From Nannocystis punicea (GTDB taxonomy: Bacteria; Myxococcota_A; Polyangia; Nannocystales; Nannocystaceae), in NCBI RefSeq assembly GCF_026965555.1, contig NZ_CP114040.1, positions 11,114,001 to 11,178,000 on the forward strand: DNA of 64,000 nt, given 5' to 3'. Under the pieces are notes generated by a model. The model was given only the letters and a program-made list of their open reading frames with translations. It ran no database searches and was not told the origin of the DNA. Of this stretch, positions 28,392-40,067 are shown one piece after another; the first letter of the stretch is position 1; each line of letters starts with the position of its first letter. The position numbers and the translations under genes were made by a program.

Positions 28392-29864
28392 TCACATCTC
28401 CTCCATCACGGTGTCGAACTGGAAGCCGCCCCCGTCCGGGACGATGGTCCAGCGGATCACCGGGGCCGTGGTCTCCTCGGTCATCGGGTCGTAGTCCAGC
28501 TCGCCGGAGGCGCCGCTGACGTTGATGCTCCGCTTCGACTTGAAGGCCGTCTTGATGCCGTTCCAGGTCGTCGACACGACGTCGTAGGTCTCGCCGGCGC
28601 TGATCTTCGTCAGCCCCTCGGCCATCGCCGGGCCCTCGATCTTCTGGTCGTTCTGGAAGTACGACCAGGCCGCCCCGTAGATGGCCAGCCACGTGGCGTC
28701 ATAGGTGTGCGAGGCGTACGACGAGTCCGTCGCCTTCTCCGGGAAGGTCGCGTCGTAGGTGGTGTTGAAGAACTGGAACACCTTGCGCGCCGTCGGCTCG
28801 CCGGGGAACACGCCGCGGACGTTGGGGTACAGCGCCGCCGCCTTGCTCTGCGTCAGCTTGATGACGTCCTGGTTGTAGGCGGTGTCGCCGAAGAAGATCT
28901 TGACCTCGGGGTCGGCGTAGAACGCGTTGGCGCCGGCCGCATTGAGGAAGCTGGTCACCTGCGCGACGTCGGAGGCGATGAAGACGATGGCGAAGTTGTC
29001 GGGCGTCGCGTTCTGGTTGGCGATCTCGACCACCTTGCTCGGGATCTCGCTCGGGTCCTGGTACTCGTCGAGCTCGATCTTGTCCTCGAAGTTCTTCTGC
29101 AGCTCGATCGCCAGGCCCTTGCCGTAGGTGTTGCCCTCGTAGACGACGACCGCGTCGGTGATGACCTCGTCCTCCATGTACTGGGCCAGCTTGGCGCCCA
29201 GCAGCGAGTCCGGCGGCGCGGTGCGCCAGAACAGCCCCGGCCGGTCGGTGTCGATCTCGGTGAGGCTCGGGCTGGTCGCCGACGGCGAGACGATCAGCGT
29301 CCGCTCGGCGTGCGCCGACTTGGCCAGCTCCTTGTACACGGCCTCGGCCAGGCCCGAGGTGCCCGGGCCGACGATCGCCGGCGCGCCCAGCTGGTCGACC
29401 AGGTACTTGGCCGCCTCGACCGCGGCCTGCTCGGCGGTGAGGTCGTCGATCTTCGCGTTCTCTTGATAGTCGCAGTGGACGATGGCGAAGCTGCGATCGC
29501 CGAGGCCGCTCATGTTGGCCTCCATCACCGCCAGCGTCGCCGAGTTGACGAGCACCCGGTCGCCCGTGCCCTCGGTGTGGTCGAACAGCGAGCCGAACAC
29601 GATCACGTCGCGGTACTTGTCCGGCGCCTCGAACAGGTCGACCGGGAACACCTCCTCGCACCGCTCGAACCCCTCCGACTTCTCGCACAGCTGCTGCTCC
29701 CCGCACGCGTACCCGAGCCCGAAGGCGCTGCGACAGTCGGCGCTGCTCGAGCAGGGCGCGTAGTCGACGTTCGAGACCGCCGAACAGCCGAGAGCCGCCG
29801 CGAACGCGGCCGACAACGCCGGCGCGCCGACGCGTCGTGAGAGGAGGTGCTGCATCGGCGGCAT
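28392..29864 (-). CDS. ABC-type branched-chain amino acid/leucine-type substrate-binding lipoprotein
   Basis: A 490-residue protein from ATG 29864 or 29855. The signal sequence ends FAAALGCSAV, giving a lipoprotein Cys. A Cys-rich stretch (CSSSADCRSAFGLGYACGEQQLCEK) precedes a Peripla_BP_6-type fold: VIVFGSLFDHT, AIVGPGTSGLAEAVY, TLIVSPSATSPSLTEI, GNTYGKGLAIEL and AYNQDVIKL. The fold belongs to LivJ/LivK proteins. No permease or ATPase is next to it, so it may act as a receptor for a signalling protein or serve a distant transporter. The kinase gene lies 163 bp downstream on the same strand. Confidence 0.88.
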   Translation of the reverse strand: MPPMQHLLSRRVGAPALSAAFAAALGCSAVSNVDYAPCSSSADCRSAFGLGYACGEQQLCEKSEGFERCEEVFPVDLFEAPDKYRDVIVFGSLFDHTEGTGDRVLVNSATLAVMEANMSGLGDRSFAIVHCDYQENAKIDDLTAEQAAVEAAKYLVDQLGAPAIVGPGTSGLAEAVYKELAKSAHAERTLIVSPSATSPSLTEIDTDRPGLFWRTAPPDSLLGAKLAQYMEDEVITDAVVVYEGNTYGKGLAIELQKNFEDKIELDEYQDPSEIPSKVVEIANQNATPDNFAIVFIASDVAQVTSFLNAAGANAFYADPEVKIFFGDTAYNQDVIKLTQSKAAALYPNVRGVFPGEPTARKVFQFFNTTYDATFPEKATDSSYASHTYDATWLAIYGAAWSYFQNDQKIEGPAMAEGLTKISAGETYDVVSTTWNGIKTAFKSKRSINVSGASGELDYDPMTEETTAPVIRWTIVPDGGGFQFDTVMEEM

Positions 29865-29945
29865 CTTATGCCAAAAAACCAGCGACTTCCTACCGCCGCC
29901 ACGACCCGCCACCGTGACCCGGCACGCGCCGGCAGCAGGATGTTT

Positions 29946-29962
29946 TACGGACAACGTCCGTA
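29946..29962 (-). promoter_or_regulatory. Inverted repeat upstream of the substrate-binding lipoprotein
   Basis: TACGGAC-AAC-GTCCGTA, a perfect 7-bp inverted repeat in an AT-richer patch (TGTTTT ... ATTTACACC), 82 nt before the start codon. It has the form of a dimeric-repressor operator. Confidence 0.4.
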
Positions 29963-30067
29963 TTTACACCGTCGCGGACGGCTCCTCCCGCGGCCTTTGC
30001 AGGCCGGCGGCGCGAGCGCGCGCGCGACGGGACGGGCGCCTCGGCGAGCGCGGCGGTGCGCTCGCCT

Positions 30068-30106
30068 GGCCTTCGTAACATATCCCGAAGGACATGTCCT
30101 CAAGGC
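30068..30106. repeat. Palindrome copies at the end of the Ala-rich gene
   Basis: CATATCCCGAAGGACATGTCCTCAAGG (one-mismatch copy plus a half-copy). The second half contains the stop codon of the minus-strand gene that ends at 30100. Confidence 0.55.
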
Positions 30107-31083
30107 CCTATGTCGATTGGCGCGGTCGCCTCGGTGACCAGCGCCGCGGCCTTGAGCGCCCCCTCGAGCGCGCGCGAGCCCTGCAGCCGATCGCCCGCCG
30201 CGAGGTGACCGGCTGCTGCCGACCTGAACCAAGGGCCAGCCGCGGCCGCCGCCCGCCACGCCCGCGCGCGAGCCCGGGCCGCCGACAGCAGCGCCTGCTC
30301 GGCCCCGAGGGGCCGCGACCCCTCGGCCGCGTCGGCGAGCTGCGAGGCTCCAGCACCATCCCTCGTCGCCGCGCCGACGGCGACCGCGGCCGCTTCGCCG
30401 GCGAGCCGCGCCTGGACGCCTCCACTCGCCGCGCCGGCGACAGCGACCGCGGCCTCGCCAGCCGAGGCTCCAGCCCGGACGCCTGTCCCCTCGCTCGCCT
30501 TCGCCTCGGCGGCCGCGGCCGATCGCCGTGCGCCGGCCTCGCCCGCCGGCGCTCGTCCGGCCGCCGCGTCACTGCCGGCCCCCGCGGTTCGCGTCGCACC
30601 GGCGCTCATCTCCTCGCCAGCGAATCGCGACGAGGCCGCCTTCGCCTCGGCGGCGCGGCGCCAGTGTCCGGCGGCCTCGAGGGCGCAACGAGCCTGGGCC
30701 AGCAGAGAGGCGCCGACCTCCTCCTCGGTGAGGCTGGTGGGCCGTCCCGGGTGACGCGCCCGCACGGCCTCGATCTCGCGCTCGCGGTCGCCGGCGATCT
30801 GCTCGTACAGCGACGCGGCGGTCTCGGCGGCGGTCGCGGCCTCGACGTGCGCGTCGGCGTGGACCGCCTGCGCGACCGCCTGCGCTCGCTGCAGCAGCGC
30901 GGGCGTGACCTCGCCGGTGGCCGCGAGCCCGAAGTGCCGCTGCAGCGCCTGCACCGCGGCGGTCGTCGTCGCGACGTCCTCGACCTCGGCGAGTACGGCC
31001 AGCGCGTCGAGGACGCGACGAACCGCGCGTCCGGCGGCATCTGGAGCGAGCTGCGTGGCGGTCGGCGGTTGCGGCTCGCTCAA
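30100..31083 (-). CDS. Ala-rich protein with a peptidoglycan-binding-like segment
   Basis: A 327-residue reading from TTG 31083, which has GAGGA 5 nt upstream. The upstream in-frame codons belong to the divergent gene region. Residues about 20-80, VRRVLDALAVL ... ALQRHFGLAATGEVTPALL, look like a PG_binding_1 helical bundle (LQ-x-FGL-x-x-G-x-[VT]). After a helical stretch with EEEVGASLLAQARCALE, the last 120 residues are nearly all Ala, Gly and Arg with periodic GEA/AGA blocks. Codon bias supports coding, but low complexity makes the C-terminal part less sure. The kinase gene starts 37 bp away on the other strand, so the two may share a regulatory region. Confidence 0.6.
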   Translation of the reverse strand: MSEPQPPTATQLAPDAAGRAVRRVLDALAVLAEVEDVATTTAAVQALQRHFGLAATGEVTPALLQRAQAVAQAVHADAHVEAATAAETAASLYEQIAGDREREIEAVRARHPGRPTSLTEEEVGASLLAQARCALEAAGHWRRAAEAKAASSRFAGEEMSAGATRTAGAGSDAAAGRAPAGEAGARRSAAAAEAKASEGTGVRAGASAGEAAVAVAGAASGGVQARLAGEAAAVAVGAATRDGAGASQLADAAEGSRPLGAEQALLSAARARARAWRAAAAAGPWFRSAAAGHLAAGDRLQGSRALEGALKAAALVTEATAPIDIGP

Positions 31084-31120
31084 GCGTCCTCGGCGGGCGG
31101 GATGGTACACTGCCGGGCCG

Positions 31121-34357
<3,237 letters not shown>

Positions 34358-34660
34358 GCGGGCGCGGACCCTGACCTGACCCGAAAGACATCTGCTCCGC
34401 GGGCAGTCGGAAAGAACATGTCTCGTGGGACATGTTCTTTTTCACTCCTGTCCTTCAGGACATGACCGAACGAACCTCTGCTCGAGAAGAATAACCTGTC
34501 CCGATGGACATAGATAGGCATTAGCGTCCATCGGGACCGCGATACGAGATAAGGGACATGGCTCGAAGGCCACGCTCGCATAGACGCCAGCGCGACCCGG
34601 GCCGGGCCCGATCCGGGCGATCGGGCCCGGCCCCCGGCGCCCCCCGAGCGAGGCGCGAGC
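34358..34660. repeat. 303-bp palindrome-rich gap
   Basis: Four copies of the dispersed palindrome lie in about 100 bp. They are the T-tailed copy at 34411-34442 and perfect copies at 34449-34462 (TGTCC-TTCA-GGACA) and 34497-34510 (TGTCC-CGAT-GGACA), plus a half-copy near 34556. The gap separates a plus-strand kinase from the convergent ADYC gene. No gene is visible. Confidence 0.7.
34411..34442 (+). terminator. T-tailed terminator built from the palindrome
   Basis: AAAGAACATGTC (34411-34422), loop TCGTGG, GACATGTTCTTT (34429-34440), then TT: a perfect 12-bp stem with an A-run before it and a T-run after it. It should terminate transcripts from either side. It is the clearest case where the dispersed palindrome does a terminator's job. 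Confidence 0.8.
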
Positions 34661-35674
34661 TCAGGGGGCCTTGGTCCAGAACAGGCCGTCGGAGAAGTCG
34701 CCGAGCTTGGAGTCCTTGCAGTCCGACGGACTGTAGCCGCCGCAGTCGACGCCGGTCAGCTGGAACTCGGGCCGGCGCGGGCGGGTGACGCACAGGGCGC
34801 CCTTGGGCCCGAAGATCGCCTCGGTCTTGAGCTGCGGGTCGGCGAACACGCGGTAGCCCCACTTGTCCTCGAGCTCGATCGCCGTGCCGGGCTTCGTCCA
34901 CGAGTCGCCGTCGCCGCAGTAGTCGGCGCGGATCGTGCGGATGGTGGCCATGAACTCGTAGTAGCCGATGTCCCACGGGCGGTAGCCCCACAGCGCAGCC
35001 TTGCCGATGCCGCCGTCGAGACAGGCGATGTTGATGAGGCCCTCCTCCTCGGAGACGTAGCCGTCCTTCATGCCGACGTGCAGGTTCTCGTAGACCACCG
35101 CCTCGAGGCCCTCGCCGTTGATGTCGCCGCAGGCGCCGAGCAGCGAGGTCTCTTTGATCCCCTGGGTCTTCTTGGTGTAGAAGTGCAGCCCGTAGGCCGG
35201 GTCCTTGGGGTACGCGAACACGTACTTGTGATTCTGGTCGGTCTCGTCGAAGCGGTACGAGTGGATGTACATCTTGCGCTTGGTGAGGCCGCCGCCGTAG
35301 GTGGCGACCTCCCACAGCGAGCCGACGAAGTCGGCGCCCTTGAAGTACTGGTCCTTGATGCGGCCGACCAGCTGACCCTTCTCCGACCACTGCTCGTCGA
35401 GCCTCAGCCAGCTGACCTCGCCCTTGTAGACGCGCTTGAGGTAGACCGCGTTCAGCTGCACGTCCTCGTGCAGCTTGCCGAAGCGGTCGAGCTCGTGCAG
35501 CGGATGATCGCCGATCGCGTTGGTGTTGAGCAGGACGCCGCCGGTGCCGAAGCCGCCCGGGCGGAACGCGACCTCGTCGACGGCGCCGAACTCGCTGTCA
35601 ATGGCCTCGTCACAGGCAGAAGCGGCCGAGAGGGACAGGGCGAGGGCGAGGAAGACTGGAGTGCGGGACATCAT
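34661..35674 (-). CDS. ADYC-domain lipoprotein
   Basis: A 337-residue protein; ATG 35674 and 35671 are both possible, with GGAG just upstream. The lipobox is LSAASAC. The C-terminal two thirds match the ADYC domain: RTIRADYCGDGDSWTKPGTA with the diagnostic ADYC tetrapeptide, then IELEDKWGY and a final WTKAP. Several paired Cys residues (LLGACGD, NIACLDGG, TGVDCGGYSPSDC) suggest disulfides. ADYC proteins are frequent in myxobacteria, are exported, and have no known activity. Divergent from the ECF sigma gene, with 181 bp between. Confidence 0.88.
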   Translation of the reverse strand: MMSRTPVFLALALSLSAASACDEAIDSEFGAVDEVAFRPGGFGTGGVLLNTNAIGDHPLHELDRFGKLHEDVQLNAVYLKRVYKGEVSWLRLDEQWSEKGQLVGRIKDQYFKGADFVGSLWEVATYGGGLTKRKMYIHSYRFDETDQNHKYVFAYPKDPAYGLHFYTKKTQGIKETSLLGACGDINGEGLEAVVYENLHVGMKDGYVSEEEGLINIACLDGGIGKAALWGYRPWDIGYYEFMATIRTIRADYCGDGDSWTKPGTAIELEDKWGYRVFADPQLKTEAIFGPKGALCVTRPRRPEFQLTGVDCGGYSPSDCKDSKLGDFSDGLFWTKAP

Positions 35675-35735
35675 GGGCTCCGGTTCGGGCGTCGCGTTCG
35701 CGATTTCCTTACAAGTGATCGGAGCCCCGCGAACA

Positions 35736-35759
35736 ATTGCGGCCGCCGGCAATTTTTTT
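35736..35759 (+). promoter_or_regulatory. Hairpin with T-run in the divergent region
   Basis: ATTGC-GGCCGCCG-GCAAT followed by TTTTTTT, about 100 bp before the sigma gene. It could be an attenuator for the sigma transcript or an old terminator. The surrounding bases are AT-rich for this genome, so promoters probably lie here too. Confidence 0.4.
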
Positions 35760-35855
35760 CGCCCGGGGGCAATAGGCCGATTTCGTGCGCCAGCGCTTGC
35801 GAATGCGCCGAATTTGGCGATCCGCCCGGGCCTGACTGGCCACTCACGGTGGGGT

Positions 35856-36485
35856 ATGATGTTGACGCCGATGCCTGACGATCAGCAGCTCCTCGAGTCC
35901 TGGCGCCGAGGTGATGAGGACGCCGGCGAGCAGCTCTTCGAGCACTACTACGAGGGGCTCGCTCGCTTCTTCCGCTCGAAGGCCGGAGACGGCGCTGCGG
36001 ACCTCATCCAGCGCACGTTCCTGATCTTGCTGGAAACAAAGTCGCGGATGCGCGAGGGCACCAGCTTCCACTGCTACTTGTACGGGATCGCGCGCAACGT
36101 GCTCTACGAGCACTACCGCGGCAAGCGGCGCGACGGCGAACGCTTCCAGCCCGACGAGAACTCGGTCGAGGACCTCGGCCCGACGCCCACGACCCTCTTG
36201 GCGCAAGCGCAGGAGACCCGGCTGCTGTTGCAGGCGCTCCGCCACATCCCGCTCGAATCGCAGCTCATCCTGGAGCTGTATTACTGGGAGCAGATGACGG
36301 CCAAGGAGATCGCCGACGTCCTCGAGGTCCCCGAGGGCACCGCCCGCACGCGGATCCGTCGCGCCAAGCAGCTCCTCGAGGCTCAGCTCGCCGCGCTCGC
36401 CGACACCCCTCAGCTCCTGCAGAGCACGGTGACCGACCTCGACAGCTGGGCTCAGCATCTGCGCACGGCCCTGAAGCCGCGCTAG
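35856..36485 (+). CDS. ECF-family RNA polymerase sigma factor
   Basis: 209 residues from ATG 35856 (ATG 35859 and 35871 are also in frame). Sigma region 2: LLESWRRGDEDAGEQLFEHYY, then LIQRTFLILLETKSRMREGTSFHCYLYGIARNVL, which covers the -10-binding helix. Region 4: LPLESQLILELYYWEQMTAKEIADVLEVPEGTARTRIRRAKQLL, a helix-turn-helix for the -35. No anti-sigma gene follows; instead a Ser/Thr kinase gene starts 102 bp downstream on the same strand. Sigma-kinase pairs of this sort occur in planctomycetes and myxobacteria, and the kinase may control the sigma factor by phosphorylation (inference). Confidence 0.9.
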   Translation: MMLTPMPDDQQLLESWRRGDEDAGEQLFEHYYEGLARFFRSKAGDGAADLIQRTFLILLETKSRMREGTSFHCYLYGIARNVLYEHYRGKRRDGERFQPDENSVEDLGPTPTTLLAQAQETRLLLQALRHIPLESQLILELYYWEQMTAKEIADVLEVPEGTARTRIRRAKQLLEAQLAALADTPQLLQSTVTDLDSWAQHLRTALKPR

Positions 36486-36587
36486 CGCGGTACCATCGCG
36501 GCGGCCGTTCGCTCCGTGATCGAGCGCAGCGCGTGCTCGCACGAACGGCGCAATTGCCGGGCGCTCCTCAGACACTGAGACTGGGAG

Positions 36588-39500
36588 ATGGTCCCGCTCC
36601 GACGCGTCCCCCTCTTGACCGCCGACAAGGACATCAGCCTCGAGCAGACGGCCATCTCCGAGGACGGGGATCTGTCCGGGCCGCCGGTGCGCTCGCGGGC
36701 GAGGATCGCGTTCGAGGAGACCCGCATCGGCGAGTCGAGCGCGGGCGACGAGGCCTCGAACTCGCGCCCGCCCGACCGTGACCTCGGCCTGCTGGAGACG
36801 CACGCCTCCGAGGCGCCGCACGGCGACAAGCCGATGCCGCGGCTTGCCGACAGCGGCGACGAGCTGGTGATGAAGGCCCTCATCAAGGGCAAGCTGTTCC
36901 GCGCCCGCAGCACGCCGATCAAGATCGGCCGCTTCACCGTGCTCGATCGCCTCGGCGAGGGCGGCATGGGCGTCGTCTACACCGCCTACGACGACAAGCT
37001 CGACCGCAAGGTCGCCGTCAAGGTGCTGCGCGGCGAGGCCACCCGCGGCGACGACACCGGCCGCCGACGACTCATGCGCGAGGCGCAGGCGATGGCCCGC
37101 CTGTCGCACCCCAACATCGTCACCGTGCACGAGGTCGGCGACTACGAGGACCAGGTGTTCGTGGCGATGGAGTTCGTCCGCGGCATGAGCCTCGACGCCT
37201 GGATGCGGCGGCGCGACCGCTCGTGGCGCGAGGTCCTCGCGGTGTTCGTGCAGGCGGGCCGCGGCCTGCAGGCGGCCCACGCCGCCAGCATCATCCACCG
37301 CGACTTCAAGCCGCACAACGTGCTCGTCGGCGACGACGGCTCGGTCAAGGTCCTCGACTTCGGCCTCGCCCGCGCCGCCGAGCACGCCGGCAGCGACGAG
37401 CTGGCGATCACCACGCAGAGCGGCGAGTCGGCCGGGCACGCGCTGATGGTGCCGCTGACGCAGACCGGCGCGATCATGGGGACGCCGGCGTACATGGCCC
37501 CCGAGCAGCACGAGGGCCGCCCGGCCAGCGCGGCCAGCGATCAGTTCGCGTTCTGCATCTCGCTGTACGAGGGCGTGTACCGGCGCCACCCGTTCTCGAC
37601 CGACTCGCTGGCGAGCCTGATCGGCGACGCGATCCTCGGCCGCGTCGCGCCGCCGCCGGCGGGCTCGGGCGTGCCGTCGCGGATCTACAAGACCCTGCAG
37701 CGCGGCCTGTCGGTCGCGACCGAGCGGCGGTTCGCGTCGATGGCCGAGCTGCTGGCGGAGCTGGAGCGCGACCCCGAGGCCCGGCGCCGGCGCGTGTTCG
37801 CCTCGACCGCGTTCGCCGGCCTCGTCGGCGCCGCCGGCTTCGGCGCGGCCGCCCTGCAGCAGCCGGCCCAGGCCGCGCCGATCTGCAGCGGCGCCGCCGA
37901 CGAGCTCGCCGGGGCGTGGACCGGCGAGCGCGGCGAGGCTGTCCGTTCGGCCATGTTGGCGACCGGCGTGCCGTACGCCGCCGACACCTGGTCCAAAGTA
38001 CAGCCGCAGCTCGAGGCCTACGCGAACGAGTGGACGGCCATGCGCGCCGAGGCGTGCACGACCCACGCGTCCGGGCGTCAATCGGACCACCTGTTCGACC
38101 TCCGCACCGCCTGCCTCGATCAGCGCCGCGCCGCGTTCGCCGGGCTGGTCGACACTCTGGCGTCGGCCGACGCCGCGGTGATGGAGAAGGCGATGCAGGC
38201 GCTGTCGACCCTGCCGCCGATCGAGCGCTGCGGCGACGTGGCGGCGCTGACCGCCGAGGTCGCCCCGCCCGACGACCCCCGCGCGCGCCTGCGGGTCCAG
38301 GCGGTGCGCGAGACGCTGGCGCGCGCGGCGGTGCAGGAGAACGCGGGCCGCTATCACGCCGGGCTGGCGACGATCGCCGCGGCGGACGACGAAGTGACGG
38401 CGCTCGACTACCCGCCGCTGCGCGGCGAGCTGATGCTGCGCCAGGGCAGCTTGCAGATGGAGGCCGGCGACTTCCTCGCCGCCGACGCGTCGTTCGGCCA
38501 GGCGCTGTGGACGGCGCTGGCCGCCGCCGACGCCCGCACCGCCGCGCAGGCGGTGTCGAAGCGGATGTTCTTGCGGGCCGCTCGCATGAATCAACCGGCC
38601 GAGGCGCTGCGGGACCTCGAGCTCGCGCAGGCGCTCCACGTCCGCGTCCGCGACGACGTCGAGCTGTCCGCCGAGTTCGAGAACAACCTCGGCGGCGTGG
38701 CCATGATGGCCGGCGACTACGCCGGCGCGCGCCAGCACATGCTCGCGGCCGTGACCGCCCGCAACGAGGCGGGCCACCACGACACGGTCCTCAACGCTTA
38801 CACGTACAACAACCTCGGCTACCTCGCGGCCTACCTCGGCAACGCGAACGACGCGGCGAATTACTACGCCAGCGCGCTGCAGCTCGGCGAACGCTTCCTC
38901 GGCCCGGCTCACCCCATCGTCCACGTGATGCGCGGCAACCTGGGGGCGGCGCTCCAGCTGAAGAATCACCTGTCCGAAGGTACATCCCTGCTGCAGGCCA
39001 CCGCCGCCGCGCTCGGCGAGGCGGAGGCCACCGCCACGCCCCCGTACGCGTCGGCCCGCACCCGGCTCGGCTTCATCGCGCTGAAGCTCCGCGACCTCCC
39101 GCGAGCGCGCGCGGAGCTCACGGCCGGCCGCGCCGCCTTCATCGCCATGGATCCCGACGAGACCAGCGCACGCGAGGCCGTCTACGGCCTCGGCGACGTC
39201 GCCGCCGCCCAGGCCGAAGTCCGCGACGCGCAGGCGATCTACGAGGGCATCGTCGGCCACGTCGAACGCCGCTTCGGCGAAGGCCACCCGGAGGCCCTGC
39301 TCGCTCGCATGCGCTTCGGCGAGATGTGGCTGCTCCACGCCGATCGCCCGCTCGAGGCGCTGGCGCAGTTCGACCGCGTGACCGCGAAGTGTAGCGACGC
39401 GCCGCCCGACCTCGCGGTGCTGTGCGGCGACGCGGCGCGGATGACCGGCGACGCGAAGTTGCGCCTCGGCGCCGCCGGCGAGGCGAACGAGCCGCTGCAG

Positions 39501-39842
39501 CAGGCGCTCGCGCTGTACGAGCGGGTCCAGGGCGAGTCGAGCCCGGAGATCGTGGCGACCCTGCGGCTGCTCGGGGACTCGGAGCTGGCGCTGGGCCGCC
39601 GCGACGAGGCCGTCTCGCACCTCCGCCGCGCCGCCGCGCTCGCGCTCGACTTCGACGCCGACCACCCCGACCTCGCCAGGACGCAATTCAGCCTGGCGAA
39701 GGCGCTGGCCGGCGACGCCGCCGCCGCGGTCGAGGCCCGCGAGCTGGCTGCCAGGGCGCTCGCCATCTACAGGGCCCGCGGCGAGGCGTTCGCGCCCGAG
39801 GTCCGCGCCGTCGAGGGCTGGCAGGCGACGCACTCGACCTGA
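36588..39842 (+). CDS. Transmembrane Ser/Thr protein kinase with helical-repeat tail, next to an ECF sigma
   Basis: A 1084-residue protein. ATG 36588 follows GGGAG. An N-terminal linker of about 120 residues precedes the kinase domain: RLGEGGMGVVYTAYD, VAVKVL, HRDFKPHN (the His after Pro is unusual), DFGLARA, GTPAYMAPEQ. A membrane segment (STAFAGLVGAAGFGAAAL) is near 410. The outer part is a long helical repeat region with TPR-like phrases (YNNLGYLAAYLGNANDAANYY, SLQMEAGDFLAADASFGQAL). It resembles the kinase at 31121 in design. The gene follows the ECF sigma gene on the same strand and may be co-transcribed with it. Confidence 0.92.
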   Translation: MVPLRRVPLLTADKDISLEQTAISEDGDLSGPPVRSRARIAFEETRIGESSAGDEASNSRPPDRDLGLLETHASEAPHGDKPMPRLADSGDELVMKALIKGKLFRARSTPIKIGRFTVLDRLGEGGMGVVYTAYDDKLDRKVAVKVLRGEATRGDDTGRRRLMREAQAMARLSHPNIVTVHEVGDYEDQVFVAMEFVRGMSLDAWMRRRDRSWREVLAVFVQAGRGLQAAHAASIIHRDFKPHNVLVGDDGSVKVLDFGLARAAEHAGSDELAITTQSGESAGHALMVPLTQTGAIMGTPAYMAPEQHEGRPASAASDQFAFCISLYEGVYRRHPFSTDSLASLIGDAILGRVAPPPAGSGVPSRIYKTLQRGLSVATERRFASMAELLAELERDPEARRRRVFASTAFAGLVGAAGFGAAALQQPAQAAPICSGAADELAGAWTGERGEAVRSAMLATGVPYAADTWSKVQPQLEAYANEWTAMRAEACTTHASGRQSDHLFDLRTACLDQRRAAFAGLVDTLASADAAVMEKAMQALSTLPPIERCGDVAALTAEVAPPDDPRARLRVQAVRETLARAAVQENAGRYHAGLATIAAADDEVTALDYPPLRGELMLRQGSLQMEAGDFLAADASFGQALWTALAAADARTAAQAVSKRMFLRAARMNQPAEALRDLELAQALHVRVRDDVELSAEFENNLGGVAMMAGDYAGARQHMLAAVTARNEAGHHDTVLNAYTYNNLGYLAAYLGNANDAANYYASALQLGERFLGPAHPIVHVMRGNLGAALQLKNHLSEGTSLLQATAAALGEAEATATPPYASARTRLGFIALKLRDLPRARAELTAGRAAFIAMDPDETSAREAVYGLGDVAAAQAEVRDAQAIYEGIVGHVERRFGEGHPEALLARMRFGEMWLLHADRPLEALAQFDRVTAKCSDAPPDLAVLCGDAARMTGDAKLRLGAAGEANEPLQQALALYERVQGESSPEIVATLRLLGDSELALGRRDEAVSHLRRAAALALDFDADHPDLARTQFSLAKALAGDAAAAVEARELAARALAIYRARGEAFAPEVRAVEGWQATHST

Positions 39843-39945
39843 CCCGAAGGACAGGCCGCGCGTCGGCGCTTCAGGCGACGCATTCGGCCCGACCCGGAGG
39901 ACAAACCGCGGCCCCGGCGATTTCATGTCCCGAAGGACAGGTAAG
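39843..39945. repeat. Palindrome copies between the kinase and the reverse-transcriptase operon end
   Basis: ACCCGAAGGACAGG (39842-39855), ACCCGGAGGACA (39891-39902), and the perfect TGTCC-CGAA-GGACA (39926-39939, flanked by CATG and GGTAAG). The first two are half-decayed copies inside two similar GGCGACGCAYTCG segments, so there is also a roughly 45-bp direct repeat here. Confidence 0.65.
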
Positions 39946-40067
39946 ACCGCGCCGCGAGATCACCCGCTGGCGACGTCCTGCCCCGCGACGTCGACCGCCG
40001 CCCGGGCGGCAGCCGAGGCGGCGGAGGATCGAGAGTCAGCACCGCGCATGCGCGCGGCGCTCCGCGG
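39946..40067. other. Region 3' of the reverse transcriptase, with palindromes
   Basis: Contains GCCGCCCGGGCGGC (a perfect 14-nt palindrome near 40000) and CCGCGCATGCGCGCGG near 40043. It is the only non-coding space directly next to the reverse-transcriptase gene. A retron ncRNA would need two inverted repeats and a stem of some 50-100 nt, which I could not confirm here. Confidence 0.3.

Noticed and set aside
35844..39926. A 1360-codon minus-strand open frame opposite the sigma and kinase genes
   Set aside because: The opposite strand has complete domain motifs; this frame has none.
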